Shown piece after piece: positions 20,246-28,799 of a stretch of 39,221 nt of DNA (position 1 is its first letter; each line of letters opens with the position of its first letter). Made by a program: the position numbers and the translations under genes. The notes under the pieces are model-generated. The model had not been told where the DNA came from. It made no database searches and was given only the letters and a program-made list of their open reading frames with translations. Location: assembly GCA_030618705.1 (NCBI GenBank), contig JAUXCW010000003.1:1-39221 (forward strand), in the 5' to 3' direction. This DNA comes from Gammaproteobacteria bacterium. GTDB taxonomy: Bacteria; Pseudomonadota; Gammaproteobacteria; Pseudomonadales; JAHEGP01.

Positions 20246-21204
20246 GCGCGGTACTCCGTACTGCGATACCGCGCCAGCAGGGCGAGCAACTGGTGCAGGT
20301 GTTCCTCACCCTCCGCCGGGGCGAGCTCCCAGCTGCCGAGCTTCAAACCGTAAAGTACTTCCTGCTGGTTGAGCTGCAAGGCCGCATAGCACAGGCGCGA
20401 CAGTCGCTCTTCGAGGTCAGCACCCGGAGTGAGCGCTTCATCGAGCCATACTTCGACGAGTAATGACTCGGTAAATTCCATCGTCATCAGCGGTTGTTGT
20501 TTGGCATATGCCTTCCAGAGAATATGTCGGGGCGGATCGTGCTCGCGCCAGGGCCGAATGTTGGTGAATTCGTCCTGCTGCTGGAAGCTCATCCGCTCGC
20601 TGACCCCCGCATCCCGCTCGATGATCGGCAAGGGCCGCGTAAGCAGGGGCCGGGGGTAAACCCAGGACTCCATATTCAGGTCCAGCCAGGTCCATGCGCG
20701 CAACAAACCAAAGGGGTAAACGGTTTCCAACAGCACCCGCCGGGGTTTTAGCAAGCCCCGCTGCGGTGCGTGATGATACAACTCGACAACCGACTCGGTC
20801 TGCAGGTCCAGGCTGGTCTGTACCATACCCTGCCGCGGCCAACCCGCCTTGATAGACAGATACTTTTTCTCCGGGGAACGTTTGAATATCAGGCGAAACG
20901 TTACCCGGTCACCGGCGAAACCCGGCACATGGTTCGCCTTGCGCACTTGCAGCCCGGCCAGATTGGAATACGTCGCCAGTATCGCCACCACAAATTGCCC
21001 CGCCAGCATAAAAGCCAGCAGGTAAATAGCATTGTTCTGATAGTTAATCGCCGTGATCAACAATAATCCCAGCAGTGCAAAGTAGACAAACCCGGCCCGG
21101 GTGGGAAAAATGAAAATGCGCTTCTGGTCGAGCCGAATTTCAGCTGCCGGCGGGATGCGGCGATCCAGCCATTGCTCATAGCGTGACCTGATTGCAGCCC
21201 TCAT
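20242..21204 (-). CDS. DUF58 domain-containing protein
   Basis: Likely start MRAAIRSRYEQWLDRRIPP; two N-terminal TM; FTNIRPWREHDPPRHILWKAYAKQQPLMTMEF typical of DUF58; overlaps the TgpA start by 4 nt. Confidence 0.9.
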   Translation of the reverse strand: MRAAIRSRYEQWLDRRIPPAAEIRLDQKRIFIFPTRAGFVYFALLGLLLITAINYQNNAIYLLAFMLAGQFVVAILATYSNLAGLQVRKANHVPGFAGDRVTFRLIFKRSPEKKYLSIKAGWPRQGMVQTSLDLQTESVVELYHHAPQRGLLKPRRVLLETVYPFGLLRAWTWLDLNMESWVYPRPLLTRPLPIIERDAGVSERMSFQQQDEFTNIRPWREHDPPRHILWKAYAKQQPLMTMEFTESLLVEVWLDEALTPGADLEERLSRLCYAALQLNQQEVLYGLKLGSWELAPAEGEEHLHQLLALLARYRSTEYRA

Positions 21205-21252
21205 GACGATAGCAAGAGAGCAGTGGCCAGGCCAACGGGCCGGCCGCAAAAA

Positions 21253-22170
21253 TTACGCGAGCACATCGACTGCAGACATTACGCGATGAACAATAGCGCC
21301 GTCGGCAGGCAGCAGATTGGCGCCGTCCCGCAAACGGTGCCCTCCGACAGCGGGAAACACGTGCTGCACATCCTCGGGAATGACGTAGTCCCTCCCCTCC
21401 ATAACAGCCCAGCTCCTGGCCGCATGCAACAAAGCCAGCACCGCGCGGGGCGACAGTCCGACGCCGATATCGTCATCCTGCCGGGTAAAAGCCACCAGGC
21501 GCTGTAAGTAGTCCAACAGACTCTCGCTGACTTTGACAGCCTGCGCCTGTTGTTGCAGGTCAAGCAATTCATCCTGCGATAATAGTGACTTCATCTGCTC
21601 CAGTTTTTCCTGCCCCGATAAACCGGTGAGCATCTCACGCTCTGCCGTGGGGTCGGGGTAGCCCAATTGAATACGCATGGTAAAACGGTCCATCTGTGAT
21701 TCCGGCAGCGGAAAGGTACCGCCCTGATGCTCGGGATTCTGGGTCGCGATAACGAAAAACGGGCTCTCGAGTCGCCGCGATTCACCATCGGCGGTTATCT
21801 GCTGTTCGGCCATGGCTTCCAGCAAGGCGCTTTGCGTCTTGGGCGTCGCTCGGTTGATCTCGTCCGCCAGCAATACCTGGGTAAAAATCGGCCCGGGATG
21901 GAAGACGAAACGCGACTCATCCCGCTCAAAAATAGAAACCCCGATAATATCGGCGGGCAATAAGTCACTGGTGAACTGGATACGCTGGAACTCAAGCCCC
22001 AGGGCCTGCGCCAGTGCATGGGCCAGGGTCGTCTTACCCATTCCCGGCAAGTCCTCGATAAGCAAATGGCCGCGGGCCAGCAGACAGCACAGCGCCAACC
22101 TGACCTTGTCTTCCTTGCCCACCAATACCTGACCTATCGACCGAACTACCCGGCTGACCTGTTTACTCAT
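21253..22170 (-). CDS. MoxR family AAA+ ATPase
   Basis: Likely start MSKQVSRVVRSIGQVLVGKEDKVRLAL; LIEDLPGMGKTTLAHALA, FVFHPGPIFTQVLLADEINRATPKTQSALLEAMAE, ATQNPEHQGGTFPLPESQMDRF. Confidence 0.95.
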   Translation of the reverse strand: MSKQVSRVVRSIGQVLVGKEDKVRLALCCLLARGHLLIEDLPGMGKTTLAHALAQALGLEFQRIQFTSDLLPADIIGVSIFERDESRFVFHPGPIFTQVLLADEINRATPKTQSALLEAMAEQQITADGESRRLESPFFVIATQNPEHQGGTFPLPESQMDRFTMRIQLGYPDPTAEREMLTGLSGQEKLEQMKSLLSQDELLDLQQQAQAVKVSESLLDYLQRLVAFTRQDDDIGVGLSPRAVLALLHAARSWAVMEGRDYVIPEDVQHVFPAVGGHRLRDGANLLPADGAIVHRVMSAVDVLA

Positions 22171-22198
22171 GAACGCTCCCGATGACACCACAATCGTT

Positions 22199-22222
22199 AA
22201 AAAGCCCCCGCTCGCGGAGGCT
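22199..22222 (-). terminator. rho-independent terminator-like hairpin AGCCTCCGCGAGCGGGGGCTTTTT upstream of the MoxR gene
   Basis: On the minus strand, near-perfect stem (one internal mismatch) followed by five T, 29 nt before the moxR-like ATG (22170). Confidence 0.6.
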
Positions 22223-22366
22223 GTGTGCTGTCTTGATAGTATAGACCACCCGACCATACCGAGGCCGGGGTCGATTCCGTCACCCCATCACCGTTGTCAA
22301 CAAGCTCTTCCCCTCATCGGGGGGATGGAGTATTGTCGTGGACGATAACATTGCAGGGAAATACCG

Positions 22367-22765
22367 ATGAGCATGACTGGAGGTTGTTACTGCGGCGCAC
22401 TGCGCTATGAGGCAGGGGATATCATGGCGAAAGCCCAGTGCAGCTGCCGTGAATGCCAGTACTTTACCGGGGGTAGCCCCAATGTCATTGCCGGAGTGGC
22501 CGAGGACAGTTTCCGTTACACCCAGGGAGAACCGCAACAAATCAGCGGCAAGGGCGGCTCACCGACCCGGGAGTTTTGCGGCGACTGCGGAACCCATATC
22601 GTGGCGCGCTCTCCCGACCTCGGTGGCATGGTAATGGTCAAGGTCGGCACCCTCGACAAGCCTGAAGAGTTCGGCAGCCCGGAAGTAGCGGTATTCACCA
22701 GTGAAGCCTATAGCTGGCACTCCGTGCCCGAGGGCTGCGCGAGTTTTGAAAAATTTATGGGCTAG
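22367..22765 (+). CDS. GFA family (glutathione-dependent formaldehyde-activating/CENP-V-like) protein
   Basis: MSMTGGCYCGALRYEA, AQCSCRECQYFTGGSPNV, EFCGDCGTHI Zn-binding Cys motifs. Confidence 0.92.
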   Translation: MSMTGGCYCGALRYEAGDIMAKAQCSCRECQYFTGGSPNVIAGVAEDSFRYTQGEPQQISGKGGSPTREFCGDCGTHIVARSPDLGGMVMVKVGTLDKPEEFGSPEVAVFTSEAYSWHSVPEGCASFEKFMG

Positions 22766-22840
22766 CGGGGAAATTTTACGAATGGGGTGGTTGAACGGCG
22801 GAAATTCGTCCGCCTCCTGTATGCTCATGCGACATGCAGG

Positions 22841-24568
22841 CTAGGGACCGGCACACTCGATATAGCCCAGCTGAACAACTTCACCTAGCGCTGCAATCAG
22901 TGTTTCCAGCTCGCTACAGGAAAGGTTATCTGTCCAGAAACCGAAGGCCAGTGCCTCCAAGTTGTGCAGCACTGCTAAGTCGTCGATATTCCCAACGCCC
23001 AAACCACCAATCGGATTCATACCAATCGACAATAACCGCAGCTCACTTAAGCTAGCCAATGGACTGACATTCACTATTTCATTGGCTTCAAGCCAAAGAT
23101 AATTTAGACCTGATAGATTCGAGAGTTGGCTAACGTCAGAGATAGAATTGTACTGCAGCTCTAGAAGCTTCAAATTCGATAAGTTTGCCAGTGGGCCAAT
23201 GTCAGATAGGTTTTCACTGCCTATGATAACCAGTCTCTTAAGCTTTACGTGCTCAGCGATGGGGGCTAAGTCGGCTACAGAAGTGTAAATTAACTTAAGG
23301 TCTTCCAGGCGTACAAGATCGGAAATTGCCGAAAGGTCACCTAGCGCCCTCCCCCTTAGCTCCAGCTCTTGGAGATTGACTAGCTCCGCAAGCGGCGTGA
23401 AATCGGCATTCGTATTCTCGTCTAGAATTAACTTGTCAAGTTTCTTTAAGTTTGCCAGAAAAGATATATCAAGGATCGGCGCGCGAATGTTAAGTTCGCG
23501 CAGACTTTCCAGACCGGAGAGCGGACTTAGATCTTGAGGCGCATGGGGAAGCTCAAGCGACAAGACCTCTAGTTTCTTTAACGATTGTAACGCCGAGATA
23601 TCCAACGGCCCCTCCTCTGGCGACGCCTCAGATTGAATTGAAAGTCCTCTGAGATTGGTAAAGTCGGACAACCAGCTGAGCTCTAATGGGTAGTAGTAAT
23701 TTTGACAATCTGCGAAAGCCAGCCGCTCAACGTTAGCTATAACAGGTCGCCAGTAGGGATTTATCCAAGTCGTGCAGCCTTCAAGTTTAACGCCATCCAG
23801 ACGGGGAAGTTGCGATAGCCATTCTTTCGGTCTGCTGGTCGATATATTTACCTTTGTAGATTCTGGCAGATTTTCTAGCCACGAATAATCATCCTCTTGT
23901 TCGACAGTGACCGTCAGCCAGTTGAGTTTCAAGCTCAATAATTGGGTGTGATCAACAATAGCGTTTTTAGAAATATCGAGTTCCGACAGGAAAGGTACAG
24001 ATGCTAATGGTGAAAGATCTGTGATTTCGTTTTTTGGGGCTTCGAAACTTCGAAGACTCGTTAGGTTTTCTACGCCACTGAGCGATGCAATTCTACGATT
24101 GCTGCAGTCGAGTTCCTCTACTTCATAAACATACACGGATCGGGCGGCCGCTACGCAAGCCTTAATACCTTGATCTTCAAATTCGAGTTCCGACAACGGT
24201 TTTGTTTCACCGAAAATGGCTGTTAGCGGGAAGGTATGACCCCACGCGGCTTTAACAGTATCGGCTGACACAGCAAAAGTACAACTTGGATGGTTGATTT
24301 GCTCTTCGTTCGGGCATCCCTCCCAGCGTACAAATGTCCAGCCATCTCGCGGAACAGCTGTGTAGGTCTCCTGATAATCCTCAATAACCATATTCTCGCA
24401 AGGCTGAGATTCAAGCACGCAATTTCGGCCGCCCGATGCCGAGACAATATCGCCTTCTCCTGCAATCTGAAGGGAGTGATCACAGCCGAACAAAAGAAAA
24501 AAGAAGATAAAAATAGTTAATGTCTTCAAGCTGGGCGAAAAATCCTTGATATGACATTCGTGGAACAC
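22841..24568 (-). CDS. leucine-rich-repeat (internalin-like) putative lipoprotein
   Basis: 575 aa; hydrophobic LKTLTIFIFFFLLFGC (lipobox-like) then Cys-containing domain; multiple LRRs such as LSDIGPLANLSNLKLLELQYNSISDVSQLSNLSGLNYLWLEANEIVNVSPLASLSEL. Confidence 0.88.
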   Translation of the reverse strand: MFHECHIKDFSPSLKTLTIFIFFFLLFGCDHSLQIAGEGDIVSASGGRNCVLESQPCENMVIEDYQETYTAVPRDGWTFVRWEGCPNEEQINHPSCTFAVSADTVKAAWGHTFPLTAIFGETKPLSELEFEDQGIKACVAAARSVYVYEVEELDCSNRRIASLSGVENLTSLRSFEAPKNEITDLSPLASVPFLSELDISKNAIVDHTQLLSLKLNWLTVTVEQEDDYSWLENLPESTKVNISTSRPKEWLSQLPRLDGVKLEGCTTWINPYWRPVIANVERLAFADCQNYYYPLELSWLSDFTNLRGLSIQSEASPEEGPLDISALQSLKKLEVLSLELPHAPQDLSPLSGLESLRELNIRAPILDISFLANLKKLDKLILDENTNADFTPLAELVNLQELELRGRALGDLSAISDLVRLEDLKLIYTSVADLAPIAEHVKLKRLVIIGSENLSDIGPLANLSNLKLLELQYNSISDVSQLSNLSGLNYLWLEANEIVNVSPLASLSELRLLSIGMNPIGGLGVGNIDDLAVLHNLEALAFGFWTDNLSCSELETLIAALGEVVQLGYIECAGP

Positions 24569-24613
24569 TGATTAACTCCCTGTACGATTGCTCGAATACG
24601 ACCCATAAATTGA

Positions 24614-24763
24614 ATGGCGACAGGTATGAGTATAGATTTAATCAAGGAAGATACTCCGTACATACTGCCAGAACAAAAGCAACGAAGAGATCCGGGCAAC
24701 AATATTTGGGAATATGTGAATGAAATCACAAGCTATGGCGAGCATATGAGCAAGAGGAGTTGA
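24614..24763 (+). CDS. short hypothetical ORF (49 codons), possibly a gene remnant
   Basis: Direct translation MATGMSIDLIKEDTPYILPEQKQRRDPGNNIWEYVNEITSYGEHMSKRS*; preceded in frame by TGA at 24611; no clear RBS. Confidence 0.3.
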   Translation: MATGMSIDLIKEDTPYILPEQKQRRDPGNNIWEYVNEITSYGEHMSKRS

Positions 24764-24798
24764 TCATAGTCAAGGTTCTTCCCTTGATCTGTCGCTAA

Positions 24799-24852
24799 AT
24801 AAATGGGGACGCAACCCTTTTCCCCTGGGAAAAGGGTTGCGTCCCCATTTAT
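24799..24852. repeat. 54-bp near-perfect palindrome (26-bp arms, 2-nt centre), REP/RAYT-type element
   Basis: ATAAATGGGGACGCAACCCTTTTCCC-ct-GGGAAAAGGGTTGCGTCCCCATTTAT read directly; the GGGGACGCAACCC-type arm is, to my knowledge, typical of repeats associated with REP-associated tyrosine transposases. Confidence 0.85.
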
Positions 24853-24861
24853 GAGTGCCAT

Positions 24862-26082
24862 TTATGAAAGCGCTGATAGACCTCGGCTGATATCCGCCTC
24901 GATGTCCTCGATAGCCTCGAGGCCGACCGATATGCGAACCAGGTTCTGCGTAATCCCGGCCTCTGCACGCTCTTCCTCGCTCAGGCGACCATGAGTGGTG
25001 GTTGCAGGATGCACGATGGTGGATTTGGCATCACCGAGATTGGCGGTGATGGATAATAGTCGGGTCGCATCGATCAGTTGCCAGGCCTGTTCGCGCCCCC
25101 CGCGCACACGAAAGGACAATACACCACCAAAGGCCGTCTGCTGTCGTCGGGCCAGCTCGTGCTGGGGGTGGCTTGCCAGGCCCGAATAGAAAACCTGCTC
25201 GACCTGCTCCTGCTGCTCTAACCAATGCGCCAATTGCAGCGCACTAGCGCTATGGGCCTCCATGCGCAGGCGCAGGGTCTCAAGACCCTTCAGAAACACC
25301 CAGGCGTTGAACGGGCTCATAGTCGGGCCACAGGAGCGCAGAAAGCCGAGTACCTCGTCCATGTGCGCCGCAGACCCCACGGCGACGCCACCGACACAGC
25401 GTCCCTGCCCGTCCAGGTATTTGGTCGCCGAATGCACCACGATATCGGCGCCCAGCTGCAGGGGTTTTTGTAGTGCCGGGGTACAAAAACAATTGTCGAC
25501 GATCAGCAGGCTGTCGTTGCGACGAGCGAGATCGCCGATGCGCTGGATATCGACGATTTCGGAAAGCGGGTTGGAGGGTGTTTCCAGAAACAGGGCACGG
25601 GTCTGCGGTGTTATCGCGGACTCCCATGCCTGGTAATCCGTCGGTGCGACGAAGGTGACGGCAACGCCGAACTTGGACAGGTACTTGTTGAGTAGCGTTG
25701 TGGTGGTGCCGAACACACTGCGTGAGCACACGACATGATCACCGGCCTGCAGCAGGGCCATAAAGGTGCTCAGTATCGCCGCCATACCGGAGGCCGTCGC
25801 CACACCGCGCTCCGCGCCCTCGAGGGCGGCAATTCGCTGTTCGAATATATTGACCGTGGGGTTGGTATAGCGCGAGTAGACATTGCCGGGCTCGTCGCCT
25901 GAGAAGCGGTCGGCGGCGCTGCGAGCGCTGTCGAATACATAGCTCGAGGTGGTGTAGATGGGTTCGCAGTGCTCGCCCTCCGGCCCACGCACCTGCCCGG
26001 CTCGCACTGCCAGGGTATCGAGGTGAGCGTCGCGCAGGATGTCCTGCAATTGGGCCTGTTTATCCTTGTTGTCCACTGTCAT
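24862..26082 (-). CDS. metZ: O-succinylhomoserine sulfhydrylase
   Basis: Likely start MTVDNKDKQAQLQDILRDAHLDTLAVRAGQ; PLP-lysine motif VVHSATKYLDGQGRCVGG; adjacent to purF as in Pseudomonas-type gene order. Confidence 0.94.
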   Translation of the reverse strand: MTVDNKDKQAQLQDILRDAHLDTLAVRAGQVRGPEGEHCEPIYTTSSYVFDSARSAADRFSGDEPGNVYSRYTNPTVNIFEQRIAALEGAERGVATASGMAAILSTFMALLQAGDHVVCSRSVFGTTTTLLNKYLSKFGVAVTFVAPTDYQAWESAITPQTRALFLETPSNPLSEIVDIQRIGDLARRNDSLLIVDNCFCTPALQKPLQLGADIVVHSATKYLDGQGRCVGGVAVGSAAHMDEVLGFLRSCGPTMSPFNAWVFLKGLETLRLRMEAHSASALQLAHWLEQQEQVEQVFYSGLASHPQHELARRQQTAFGGVLSFRVRGGREQAWQLIDATRLLSITANLGDAKSTIVHPATTTHGRLSEEERAEAGITQNLVRISVGLEAIEDIEADISRGLSALS

Positions 26083-26102
26083 TCCCGGGTAAGCGGTTAT
26101 TT

Positions 26103-27608
26103 CTAGATAACGGTGCTGTCGGCATCCAGTATTGTATCTTGCTGGTTGCGGGTGGCATCGTTGCGCAAATCGTGAATGTGGTCGAGGTAGCTTTGATCCA
26201 CGTCGCCGGTAATATACTCCCCTTCGAACACAGAGCACTCAAACCGCTCGATGTCCGGATTGCCCTCCGCCGAGCTGGAGACCAGGTCCTTCAGGTCCTG
26301 GTATACCAGCCAGTCCGCACCGATCAGCTCACCGATCTCATCCGGGGTGCGGTTGTAAGCAATCAATTCATCCGCCGAGGGCATATCGATGCCATATACA
26401 TTGGGGTGCCGCACCGGCGGCGCCGCCGAGGCAAAATAGACCTTGTTGGCCCCCGCCTCCCGTGCCATTTCGATGATCTGCCGGCAAGTAGTGCCGCGGA
26501 CAATGGAATCGTCCACCAGCATGACATTTTTCCCCTTGAATTCCAGATCGATGGCGTTGAGTTTACGGCGCACCGAGCGAGCCCGCATTTTTTGCCCCGG
26601 CATGATAAAAGTGCGGCCGATATAGCGGTTCTTCATCAAGCCCTCGCGAAATTTGACTCCCAGGGTCTGGGCCATGGCCTGGGCCGCGACCCGACTGGTA
26701 TCGGGAATGGGAATGACGACGTCGATATCGTGATCCGGCCGCAGGCGCATGACCTTTTCCGCCAGGCGCTCACCCTGGCGCAGGCGCGCCTTGTATATCG
26801 ATACCCCGTCGATGATGGAGTCCGGCCGGGCAAAATAGACATGTTCAAAAATGCAGGGGGCCAACTGCGGCGCGTCGGCACACTGGCAGCTATGTACTTT
26901 GCCGTCAACATCGATATAGAGCGCTTCACCCGGCTCGAGATCCCGCACCAGGCGGAACCCCATAACGGACAGGGCCACACTCTCCGAGGCGATCATGTAT
27001 TCCTTCCCCTGCGGGGTGTCTTTCTCGCCGTAAACCACCGGACGAATGCCCATCGGGTCGCGAAAGCCGAGTACGCCGTAATCGGCGATCAGCGCGCAAG
27101 CCGCATAACCGCCTCGACAGCGACGGTGCACCGCCTTTACCGCAGCGAAAATATCCTTTTCTGATGGGCGAAGCTTGCCCAGGCTTTGCAATTCATGGGC
27201 AAAAATATTTAACAGCACTTCGGTATCGGAATCGGTGTTGAGGTGGCGCAAGTCCGCCTTGTAAAGCTCCTCCGACAACTGCTCCGTATTGGTCAGGTTG
27301 CCGTTGTGGGCCAGGCTGATACCGTAGGGTGAATTGACGTAAAACGGCTGGGCCAGGTCCGGACTGGAACTGCCGGCGGTGGGGTAGCGAACGTGGCCTA
27401 TCCCCATGTTACCCACCAGGGCTTCCATATTGCGACGGCGAAACACATCGCGTACCAGACCGTTGGCCTTGTGTTGATGAAACAGTCCATTGTTGTCGCA
27501 GGTAACGATGCCGGCGGAGTCCTGTCCACGATGCTGCAACACTGTCAACGCATCGTACAAGGTCACGTTGACATCAGACTTGCCTACAATACCGACTATA
27601 CCGCACAT
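26103..27608 (-). CDS. purF: amidophosphoribosyltransferase
   Basis: [38 protein letters not shown] motif [18 protein letters not shown]. Confidence 0.98.
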   Translation of the reverse strand: MCGIVGIVGKSDVNVTLYDALTVLQHRGQDSAGIVTCDNNGLFHQHKANGLVRDVFRRRNMEALVGNMGIGHVRYPTAGSSSPDLAQPFYVNSPYGISLAHNGNLTNTEQLSEELYKADLRHLNTDSDTEVLLNIFAHELQSLGKLRPSEKDIFAAVKAVHRRCRGGYAACALIADYGVLGFRDPMGIRPVVYGEKDTPQGKEYMIASESVALSVMGFRLVRDLEPGEALYIDVDGKVHSCQCADAPQLAPCIFEHVYFARPDSIIDGVSIYKARLRQGERLAEKVMRLRPDHDIDVVIPIPDTSRVAAQAMAQTLGVKFREGLMKNRYIGRTFIMPGQKMRARSVRRKLNAIDLEFKGKNVMLVDDSIVRGTTCRQIIEMAREAGANKVYFASAAPPVRHPNVYGIDMPSADELIAYNRTPDEIGELIGADWLVYQDLKDLVSSSAEGNPDIERFECSVFEGEYITGDVDQSYLDHIHDLRNDATRNQQDTILDADSTVI

Positions 27609-27720
27609 AAATCGCACTCCACCGGTCGATCAGGCCCCACTCCGGGCCCGATTACATCACCCTGTCTCAAACCCCGTCATTGTCAGCAGATACGGCGCGC
27701 TGTCAACAGCCAGGCCCGCA

Positions 27721-28257
27721 TTAAACCTGTATCCACTCCAGTACACGGGCAGTACTGTCCCTTGCCCAATTCTCCAGCAGCATCAGGTGTGGCACCAGGA
27801 CCGAGCGACCGAACCAGTCGGGTTTGGCCGTGCCACTCGCCTCCAGCGCCAGGTCCGCCACCAGCACCAGGGCCAGGGCCAGCACGACGCCACGGACAAA
27901 ACCAAATGCCATTCCCAGCACCCTGTCGGCCAGGCTCAGCCCGGTCACCTTGATCAATTGGCCGATAAGAAAACCCGCCATCGAGCCCGCCAGCAAGGTC
28001 AGGATAAAAAGAATTAGAAATGATGCGATCTGGCGCGGTTGTTCAGCTTCGATCACATCCTGCAGCATCACCTGCATCGACGGGCTGAACATGGTGGCGA
28101 TCATAAAAGCGAGCACCCAGGCACCAAGCGAGATGGCTTCCCGTGCGAAACCGCGCCACAGGCTCAGCAGCGTTGACAGGGCTACCACACCCAGGATTAT
28201 CCAGTCGGCAAGTGTCAGTTCAGCCACCGACCCGGCCCCGCGGCAAACCGGCGTCAC
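27721..28257 (-). CDS. cvpA: CvpA family protein (start uncertain; GTG at 28257 or 28227)
   Basis: LTLADWIILGVVALSTLLSLWRGFAREAISLGAWVLAF; between purF and the SPOR-domain gene. Confidence 0.92.
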   Translation of the reverse strand: MTPVCRGAGSVAELTLADWIILGVVALSTLLSLWRGFAREAISLGAWVLAFMIATMFSPSMQVMLQDVIEAEQPRQIASFLILFILTLLAGSMAGFLIGQLIKVTGLSLADRVLGMAFGFVRGVVLALALVLVADLALEASGTAKPDWFGRSVLVPHLMLLENWARDSTARVLEWIQV

Positions 28258-28799
28258 TCATTCGGGGGGATAAACCGGACCAGCTTGGGCGACAAATCCT
28301 GCTGCCTGGCAATTCTATCGAGATTGCGCTGGGCGATGGCCTTGTCGATATACGGCCCGATAAAGACCCGCGTGAGCTTGCCGTTTTTGGCCAGCTGCGG
28401 ACGATAGCCCATCTTCTGCAAGCGTAGTTTCAGTTTAGTGGCGTTTTCTTTCCGCCCAAAACTGCCGACCTGTATTTCCCAGCCAACCGGCAAGCCCTGT
28501 TCGTCGAGACTCGGTTTGCTCCTGGGCTTTGCGATGGGCTCATCCGCCTGCGGCTCTGGCGGCTCCTGCTGCTCCACCTCCTCCACGACCTTACGCTGGT
28601 ATTCGCCGATGGGCGACATATCGTCCCGCGTCTTCGGCTGTACGATCGCACTGGGCCCGAGGTCCGGCTTATCCGGAATATCCGATTGGAGGACAAAGGA
28701 CTGGTCTCGCTGCGGCCCCATCACCACCGGCCAGAGGATCAGTGCCAGTGCAAACAAGACGACAGCACCGACCAGGCGCTGCTTAAAGCTGTCATTCAA
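28254..28799 (-). CDS. dedD: SPOR domain-containing protein (DedD-like), probable TTG start
   Basis: [30 protein letters not shown] segment; C-terminal SPOR WEIQVGSFGRKENATKLKLRLQKMGYRP...RVFIGPYIDKAIAQ. Confidence 0.88.
   Translation of the reverse strand: MNDSFKQRLVGAVVLFALALILWPVVMGPQRDQSFVLQSDIPDKPDLGPSAIVQPKTRDDMSPIGEYQRKVVEEVEQQEPPEPQADEPIAKPRSKPSLDEQGLPVGWEIQVGSFGRKENATKLKLRLQKMGYRPQLAKNGKLTRVFIGPYIDKAIAQRNLDRIARQQDLSPKLVRFIPPNE

Noticed and set aside
26139-27164. 341-aa + strand ORF opposite purF
   Set aside because: Fully antisense to a confidently identified purF; composition is that of reverse-complement coding.
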